This document shows positions 6,094 through 10,438 of a stretch of 10,438 nt of DNA, piece after piece. How positions within the stretch are numbered: position 1 is the first letter of the stretch; each line of letters starts with the position of its first letter. The stretch is from Alkalihalobacillus alcalophilus ATCC 27647 = CGMCC 1.3604 (GTDB lineage: Bacteria; Bacillota; Bacilli; Bacillales; Bacillaceae_D). Position numbers and translations under genes: made by a program. Below the pieces are notes generated by a model that worked only from the letters and a program-made list of their open reading frames with translations, was not told the origin of the DNA and searched no databases. The stretch is from NCBI RefSeq assembly GCF_000292245.2, contig NZ_ALPT02000115.1, positions 1 to 10,438 of the forward strand, in the 5' to 3' direction.

Positions 6094-6738
6094 ATGTCGA
6101 CAAATAAAAATATCTCCTTAATTGAGCTAGCTGAAACAATAGCAGATAATAAATACATTTTAGGAGACCGATTAGTAGAAGTGGGGATTAGTGGTCCTAA
6201 TTTAGAAGCGACCCTTTCGGCGGTTGCGATGGCCCAGCAAGAATTAGGTCATGCCAGGCTTATCTATCGTTGGGCTTTTGAGTTAAAAGGGTTGAATGGC
6301 AATAGAGTAGACATTAAGGATCAAACAGGAAAAGCATATAAATCAAATGTAGAAATTACAAACTGGATTGATTTAATTGCTGGTTTATACGTAACGAATA
6401 TCGCGACTGACATTGTGATGAAAGCGGTTATAGCAGCTGAGCACCCAGAAGTGAATCCACCATTTAGCAAAATGTTAAAAGAACAAAACGAACATACGAT
6501 TTATTCAAAAAGCTGGTGTCGTCAGCTCGTTCAAGAAAAAGGGTCGATTCCAAGAAGGTTTCATGAAGCTTTAACAAAACAATTTGAAGAAGCATCTCAG
6601 TGGCTTCGAAAAATAGAACAAGATCCTTTATTACAATCAGAAAAGATGGTTCAACATAATGGCGACCTTAGCAAACAATTAAAAGATAAAGTCGAGGTCT
6701 TTCTTCAAAAAGGAGTTGTCTCCAATGTCAACGGATAA
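6094..6738 (+). CDS. paaC: PaaC-like subunit with a partly kept diiron site
   Basis: This is the second ferritin-like subunit of the oxygenase, 214 residues against about 248 in E. coli PaaC. In the known complex PaaC pairs with PaaA and has lost the iron site. Visible alignment points are YILGDRLVEV (21-30), AQQELGHARLIYRW (47-60), NWIDLIAGLYVTN (90-102) and KEQNEHTIYSKSWCRQL (129-145). E50-L-G-H53 keeps an E-x-x-H pair where E. coli PaaC has L-L-G-Q. D106 and H134 could also be metal-type residues, but the last glutamate position is Gln131. AGGAG at 6081-6085 lies 8 bases before ATG 6094, and paaB ends at 6093. The C-terminus overlaps the zinc-ribbon gene by 14 bases. Whether it binds metal is open. 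Confidence 0.83.
   Translation: MSTNKNISLIELAETIADNKYILGDRLVEVGISGPNLEATLSAVAMAQQELGHARLIYRWAFELKGLNGNRVDIKDQTGKAYKSNVEITNWIDLIAGLYVTNIATDIVMKAVIAAEHPEVNPPFSKMLKEQNEHTIYSKSWCRQLVQEKGSIPRRFHEALTKQFEEASQWLRKIEQDPLLQSEKMVQHNGDLSKQLKDKVEVFLQKGVVSNVNG
6710..6715 (+). promoter_or_regulatory. Shine-Dalgarno site supporting the small zinc-ribbon gene
   Basis: AAGGAG lies inside the end of paaC, 9 bases before ATG 6725. It shows that the short overlapping frame is translated in its own right and is not a chance frame. Confidence 0.75.
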
Positions 6739-6883
6739 AGTCGAATGCTCCTTTTGTTCTTCTGACCAAGTTGAAAAAATATCTTCATTTGGAACCGCTC
6801 AACTTGTCCGACAGTATTATTGCCAAAATTGCCAAAGTGTTTTTGAATACATCCGCTGGCAAAAAGAGGTAAATACGAAATAA
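6725..6883 (+). CDS. Small zinc-ribbon protein equivalent to the PaaD C-terminal domain
   Basis: This 52-residue protein has C8-x2-C11 and C33-x2-C36, a classic zinc ribbon. The whole middle, CSFCSSDQVEKISSFGT followed by YYCQNCQSVFEYIRW, matches the C-terminal part of PaaD, which in E. coli reads C-x-x-C, then ISEFGST, then YRCDSCREPFDYFK. The position-specific S-x-F-G-T and F-x-Y matches go beyond cysteine spacing. It overlaps paaC by 14 bases, has a strong AAGGAG, and ends 16 bases before the dehydrogenase. Inference: it works with the DUF59 protein at 5543 as a two-piece PaaD, supporting metal or iron-sulfur delivery to the oxygenase. It is too short for many automatic gene callers and easily missed. 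Confidence 0.85.
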   Translation: MSTDKVECSFCSSDQVEKISSFGTAQLVRQYYCQNCQSVFEYIRWQKEVNTK

Positions 6884-6899
6884 AGAAAGGGGCAAAAAA

Positions 6900-7757
6900 A
6901 TGGTTCAAATGAAGAAAGTTGGCGTCGTTGGTTCCGGAACGATGGGAACAGGCATCGTTCAACTAGCGATTCAAAATGGTTACAAGACCGTGATGTTTGA
7001 TATCTCCAACCAAGCGGCGCAAAGGGCGAAAGAGCAACTTGAAAAGATTTTGGCACGCTTAGTCGAAAAAGGTAAATTAACAAAAGCTGATCAAGCGGAG
7101 GCGTTAGCGTGTTTACAAGCAACAACAGAGATGGACCTGTTAAAAGACTGCGATCTTATTATTGAAGCCGCATCGGAAAAATTAGAAGTAAAGCAGGCTA
7201 TTTTTAAACAGTTAGAAGCCATTTGTCATGATAAGACGATACTGGCTACTAATACCTCTTCGCTATCGATTACGGAAATTGCTGGGGCTCTAAAACAGCC
7301 GGAAAAAGTAGCTGGATTACATTTTTTTAATCCAGCACCGTTAATGCCACTCGTTGAAGTGGTTTCCGGCATCAATACAAATGAGCAAACAGTCGAACAG
7401 CTTTTTGCGTGGGCTAATAGTTTAAAGAAAACGGCCGTTCTTTGTAAGGATACTCCTGGCTTTATCGTCAATCGTGTCGCCAGACCATTCTACAATGAGG
7501 CACTAAGAATTATGAATGATGGTGTAGCGAGTGTGGAGCAAATCGACCGCATTATGAAAAAGGCTGGTCATTTTAAAATGGGACCTTTTGAATTGCAAGA
7601 TTTAATCGGAATCGATATTAACTTAGCGACTACTAAGACGGTTCATCAAAATTATTACGGTGAAAGTCGCTTCCGGCCCCATTATTATCAAGAAAGGCTC
7701 GTGCAGGCTGGTCGTTTAGGCAGGAAGACCAAAGGAGGTTTTTATACTTATGAGTAA
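6900..7757 (+). CDS. 3-hydroxyacyl-CoA dehydrogenase (PaaH/HBD family)
   Basis: This is an NAD(P)-dependent 3-hydroxyacyl-CoA dehydrogenase that oxidises the beta-hydroxy group of an acyl-CoA to a ketone. The 285 residues are typical of the single-function HBD/PaaH type. The N-terminal Rossmann motif is G11-S-G13-T-M-G16. Catalytic positions appear intact: S120 in NTSSLSITE, H141 in HFFNP, E153 in LVEV and N191 in FIVNR. The C-terminal dimerisation domain has MGPFELQDLIGID and the final GRKTKGGFYTY. AAAGGGG at 6886-6892 lies 7 bases before ATG 6900. In the phenylacetate pathway PaaH acts late, on 3-hydroxyadipyl-CoA. Here it probably does a matching step on the ring-opened product. Its 3' end overlaps the next gene by 8 bases. 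Confidence 0.92.
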   Translation: MVQMKKVGVVGSGTMGTGIVQLAIQNGYKTVMFDISNQAAQRAKEQLEKILARLVEKGKLTKADQAEALACLQATTEMDLLKDCDLIIEAASEKLEVKQAIFKQLEAICHDKTILATNTSSLSITEIAGALKQPEKVAGLHFFNPAPLMPLVEVVSGINTNEQTVEQLFAWANSLKKTAVLCKDTPGFIVNRVARPFYNEALRIMNDGVASVEQIDRIMKKAGHFKMGPFELQDLIGIDINLATTKTVHQNYYGESRFRPHYYQERLVQAGRLGRKTKGGFYTYE

Positions 7758-8499
7758 GAAATCTCTTGCTATTTTTGGAGAGCATCTATTAGCCAACGCT
7801 CTAGCGGACGCTTTTTTAGAAACCGATTTCCAAGTGAGTGTTAACCAAGCCGACCCTCATACCCATATAGTTATCGAAACAAATCATTTGGTAGAGGAAA
7901 AACGGCAGGCGATGGAAAAAATCGAAACGATGGTTGCCGAAGAAGCTTTAATTGTAACCTCTTGTCTCACATTTACGGCAACTGAAATAGGTTCGTGGAT
8001 GGCTCATCCCGAAAGACTGATAGGTTTTGCGACATATGCCAATTTTTCTGAACATGAATTAGTAGAAGTGGCAAAGCCATTACAAGCCGATTCCGTCTAT
8101 TTAGCCAAAACAGCGGAGCTCTTTCAAAAGATTGGACTTAGTGTAGAAGTGGTTGAAGATGAGGTCGGTATGGTGTATCCGCGCATATTAGCTTTAATTA
8201 TTAATGAGGCTGCTTATGCTTTAACCGAAAAAATTGCTTCGGCTAAAGCTATTGATACCGCAATGAAAAAAGGTGTGAACTATCCACTTGGACCTTTAGA
8301 ATGGGCAGAGAAAATTGGCATTGAAGATGTGTATGCGGTTTTAGCAGGCCTTTATCGCCAATTTGGAGAAGAACGCTATCGTCCAGCACCTTTAATTAAA
8401 AAGCTCGTTTTCGCGAAGTGGGTTGGTGGTGAGACTAAAAAAGGCTTTTACCATTATGATCATTTTAAAAACAGACAAAAAGAATTAATAGAAAACTAG
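7750..8499 (+). CDS. Degenerate 3-hydroxyacyl-CoA dehydrogenase paralogue, probably not a normal dehydrogenase
   Basis: This 249-residue protein is recognisable by its C-terminal domain: NEAAYALTEKI (152-162), GVNYPLGPLEWAEKIG (175-190) and KKGFYHYD near the end. The enzymatic parts have decayed compared with the upstream paralogue. The G-x-G-x-x-G loop has become G10-E-H-L-L-A15. The serine position is Leu73, the catalytic His position is Ala94 within FATYANF, and the Asn position is Pro144; only the Glu (E106) remains. It is about 36 residues shorter, mostly between the Rossmann loop and residue 60. The reading frame is open, with AAAGGAGG at 7731-7738 and an 8-base overlap (ATGAGTAA) with the upstream gene. 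It therefore looks selected, not a pseudogene. A structural partner, an acyl-CoA-binding helper or a changed reaction are possibilities. Confidence 0.82.
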   Translation: MSKKSLAIFGEHLLANALADAFLETDFQVSVNQADPHTHIVIETNHLVEEKRQAMEKIETMVAEEALIVTSCLTFTATEIGSWMAHPERLIGFATYANFSEHELVEVAKPLQADSVYLAKTAELFQKIGLSVEVVEDEVGMVYPRILALIINEAAYALTEKIASAKAIDTAMKKGVNYPLGPLEWAEKIGIEDVYAVLAGLYRQFGEERYRPAPLIKKLVFAKWVGGETKKGFYHYDHFKNRQKELIEN

Positions 8500-8567
8500 T
8501 TTGTCTTTTCAAGTGCAGTACCGATTTATGGCTAAAAATTATGATCAGCTTTGATAATGTTGAGATG

Positions 8568-8573
8568 AAGGAG
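8568..8573 (+). promoter_or_regulatory. Shine-Dalgarno site deciding the aldehyde dehydrogenase start
   Basis: AAGGAG overlaps the in-frame GTG at 8573 and stands 8 bases before GTG 8582, making 8582 the likely start. The ATG at 8580 is in another frame and stops after three codons. Confidence 0.7.
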
Positions 8574-8581
8574 TGTTTTAT

Positions 8582-10066
8582 GTGTCTGTAATCAAAGATA
8601 CTTACCAACTATTTATTAATGGGGAATATACAAACAGTCGTGATGAGAAATTTTTTGAAGTATATAATCCTGCTACAGGTGAAGTAATTGCTCGAGCTGC
8701 AAAAGCGACCAAGGAGGATGTTGACCGAACAGTAGAGGCTGCTCGTATGGCTTTTGAATCGGGAAAATGGCCAAGAACATCGCACACCAAAAGAGCACGG
8801 ATTTTAAATCAGATTGCCGCAGTTATGAGGGAGCGTTTTAATGAACTTGTTGAAGCGGAAGTTTTGGATACAGGAAAAACCGTTGCTGCAGCCCAAGGAC
8901 AAATTAATCAAGCAATTGAGGATTTTGAATTTTATGCAGGGACAATTGCTACCTTTGGAGGGCGGACAAACCCGATGCCTGGTCAGTTTTTTAATTACAC
9001 ATTAAAAGAGCCTGTTGGTGTTTGTGCTCAGATTATTCCGTGGAATTATCCACTTATGATGGCGGCTTGGAAAGTGGCCCCTGCACTTGCGGCTGGTTGT
9101 ACTGTCATTCTGAAACCAGCTTCTCATACCCCTATAACCGCTTATATGTTAGCTGATATTTGTCAGGAGGCAGGCGTCCCTCCAGGAGTTGTAAACGTTA
9201 TCACTGGTAGTGGATCGGAAATAGGTCCTTATCTTACAGAGCATGCGGGAGTTGATAAAGTCGCCTTTACAGGTGAGACCGAGACAGGGAAGGACATTAT
9301 GGCGAAAGCTTCTGGTACATTAAAACGCGTCACTCTTGAATTAGGTGGGAAATCACCAAACATCGTCTTTGATGACTGTGATCTTGAGGGAGCGGTTGTT
9401 GGTTCTGTTTATGGCATTTTTTATAATACCGGACAATCATGTGAAGCGAGATCAAGATTATTTATTCATAAAAATATTTATGATGAATTTGTAAACAAGT
9501 TTCTTGAAAAAACAAAAGCTTTAAAAGTAGGTGACCCATTTAATAAAGAAACACATGTAGGGGCTCTTATTTCCAAAGGTCATCAAGAGGTTGTCGATGG
9601 GTATGTGAAGCTTGCGGTTGAAGAAGGTGGCAAGGTGTTGTATGGCGGCCAAATTCCTGAAGGGGAAGAATTTAAAGAGGGTTATTGGTATTTGCCAACG
9701 GTTATTGGGGATGTCACAAATGATATGAGAATCGCTCAAGAGGAAGTATTTGGTCCAGTTGTGGTCCTCATGAAATTTTCCGATGAAAAAGAAGTGGTTG
9801 AGCGAGCAAATGACTCAATTTTTGGGTTAGGCTCAGCGATTTGGACGAAGGATCATGGGAAGGCACATCGAGTAGCTAAAGCTTTGAAAGCCGGTATAGT
9901 GATGATTAATAATCCTATCTCTGCTTTCCCTGGAACCCCGTTTGGTGGCTACAAACAATCTGGTTTTGGTCGTGAGTTATCAATTGAAACGTTGGATCTT
10001 TATACAGAGACAAAGAGTGTGGTTTCATACATTGGGGAACGACCATTAAATTTATTTGGCATTTAA
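8582..10066 (+). CDS. NAD(P)-dependent aldehyde dehydrogenase
   Basis: This cytosolic aldehyde dehydrogenase superfamily enzyme has 494 residues from GTG 8582, the standard length. It oxidises an aldehyde to a carboxylic acid. Clear motifs are PWNYP with N155, the cofactor Lys178 in ILKPASHTP, VAFTGETETG, catalytic base E253 in LELGGKSP, nucleophile C287 in NTGQSCEARSR, EEVFGPV and PFGGYKQSGFGRE. It resembles betaine-aldehyde and general semialdehyde dehydrogenases. It is not the fused PaaZ, which carries an extra hydratase domain. An 82-base gap separates it from the upstream dehydrogenase, without a convincing terminator or promoter, so it is probably in the same operon. Its likely task is oxidation of the semialdehyde formed on ring opening, as PaaZ or BoxD do; the substrate is inferred from context only. 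Confidence 0.92.
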   Translation: MSVIKDTYQLFINGEYTNSRDEKFFEVYNPATGEVIARAAKATKEDVDRTVEAARMAFESGKWPRTSHTKRARILNQIAAVMRERFNELVEAEVLDTGKTVAAAQGQINQAIEDFEFYAGTIATFGGRTNPMPGQFFNYTLKEPVGVCAQIIPWNYPLMMAAWKVAPALAAGCTVILKPASHTPITAYMLADICQEAGVPPGVVNVITGSGSEIGPYLTEHAGVDKVAFTGETETGKDIMAKASGTLKRVTLELGGKSPNIVFDDCDLEGAVVGSVYGIFYNTGQSCEARSRLFIHKNIYDEFVNKFLEKTKALKVGDPFNKETHVGALISKGHQEVVDGYVKLAVEEGGKVLYGGQIPEGEEFKEGYWYLPTVIGDVTNDMRIAQEEVFGPVVVLMKFSDEKEVVERANDSIFGLGSAIWTKDHGKAHRVAKALKAGIVMINNPISAFPGTPFGGYKQSGFGRELSIETLDLYTETKSVVSYIGERPLNLFGI

Positions 10067-10129
10067 ACTTTAATACGATTCATCAATGTATCTAAAATAA
10101 AATTTTGATAAATACGAGGAGGAATTATT

Positions 10130-10438
10130 ATGTCGACTGTAGAAACAGAAAAAAAGAATTTAACGGTAGTGAAGAAAAATGGAGTAGCTGAGGTTCATAT
10201 TCATGTCAACAAAACAAATGCGTATGATTTAGACTATTATAAAGAATTAAATGCGGCGATTGATGACATTCGATTTGATCGTGATATTAAAGTAGCTGTT
10301 TTAATGAGTGACATGCCGAAATTTTTTTCAGCCGGAGCGAACATCAACTTTTTAAAAGCAGCCGAGCCAAGATTTAAAACACAATTTTGCTTGTTATGTA
10401 ACGAAACATTAGATAAAATCGCTCGTTCCCCACAAATT
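10130..10438 (+). CDS. Enoyl-CoA hydratase/isomerase (crotonase) family protein, N-terminal part
   Basis: The right edge of the window truncates this gene after 103 codons. The fold is shown by the early strand V-A-E-V-H-I, DIKVAVLMSD (52-61) and the oxyanion-hole motif FFSAGANINFL (65-75), followed by the variable helix with LDKIARSPQ. An excellent AGGAGG at 10117-10122 lies 7 bases before ATG 10130. The first acid residue of the active site lies beyond the edge, so hydratase, isomerase or ring-opening hydrolase cannot be told apart. It follows the aldehyde dehydrogenase after 63 bases, so a PaaF, PaaG or PaaZ-hydratase-like role is plausible. It is a second crotonase, distinct from the one at the left edge. 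Confidence 0.88.
   Translation, partial: MSTVETEKKNLTVVKKNGVAEVHIHVNKTNAYDLDYYKELNAAIDDIRFDRDIKVAVLMSDMPKFFSAGANINFLKAAEPRFKTQFCLLCNETLDKIARSPQI

Noticed and set aside
8473..8506. AGACAAA/TTTGTCT inverted repeat at the end of the degenerate dehydrogenase gene, followed by T-rich sequence
   Set aside because: It has only seven pairs with a loop of about 20 bases and most of it is coding; too weak for a terminator call.
135..9739. Open frames on the minus strand and in alternative plus frames inside the larger genes
   Set aside because: They lie within strongly supported genes, lack ribosome sites and show no recognisable protein family.
10089..10110. Imperfect AT-rich inverted repeat TATC(T)AAAAT / ATTTTGATA before the last crotonase
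   Set aside because: It needs a bulge, is AT-only apart from two pairs, and has no promoter or T tract that would give it a role.
1..10438. tRNA, rRNA, CRISPR arrays, insertion sequences, attachment sites, CcpA cre sites
   Set aside because: Looked for by eye on both strands; nothing with the needed structure was seen, and the gene order is a dense co-directional catabolic block.

Overview
The window looks like part of a low-GC Gram-positive chromosome, most likely from Bacillaceae. The DNA is AT-rich, Shine-Dalgarno sites are strong, some starts are GTG, there is a sigma-A-type promoter with a 17-bp spacer, and the proteins resemble families known in Bacillales. This placement is inferred from style; no marker gene is present. 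Every gene lies on the + strand and the window is almost fully coding.

The window holds an aerobic CoA-thioester catabolism island built around a divergent relative of the phenylacetyl-CoA epoxidase (Paa) system. It has three blocks. (1) Positions 3-2337: the tail of a crotonase-fold protein, a hairpin, a two-subunit CoA-transferase of the glutaconate CoA-transferase type, and a thioesterase closely resembling 4-hydroxybenzoyl-CoA thioesterase. (2) Positions 2412-4353: a PaaX-family repressor and a metallo-beta-lactamase-fold hydrolase, closed by a clear terminator. (3) From 4518 to the right edge: a strong promoter with nested symmetric sites, then PaaA-like diiron oxygenase, PaaD DUF59 half, PaaB-like, PaaC-like, a 52-residue zinc-ribbon protein, a 3-hydroxyacyl-CoA dehydrogenase, a degenerate dehydrogenase paralogue, an aldehyde dehydrogenase, and the start of a second crotonase.

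Inferred working model: an aromatic or other cyclic acid is held as a CoA thioester, with the CoA-transferase loading or exchanging CoA and the thioesterase relieving CoA trapping. The PaaA/B/C-like complex oxygenates the ring, with the PaaD-like proteins maturing or supporting the metal centre. Crotonases open or hydrate the product, the aldehyde dehydrogenase oxidises a semialdehyde, and the dehydrogenase carries out a beta-oxidation step. PaaX would sense an aryl-CoA. No PaaK ligase, PaaE reductase, PaaJ thiolase or fused PaaZ lies in the window, so the substrate need not be phenylacetate.

The most notable points are four. PaaD is split into two separate genes exactly at its domain boundary. 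The second dehydrogenase has lost its nucleotide-binding and catalytic residues. The PaaC-like subunit retains part of a diiron site. A glutaconate-CoA-transferase-like pair is linked to a Paa-type oxygenase.
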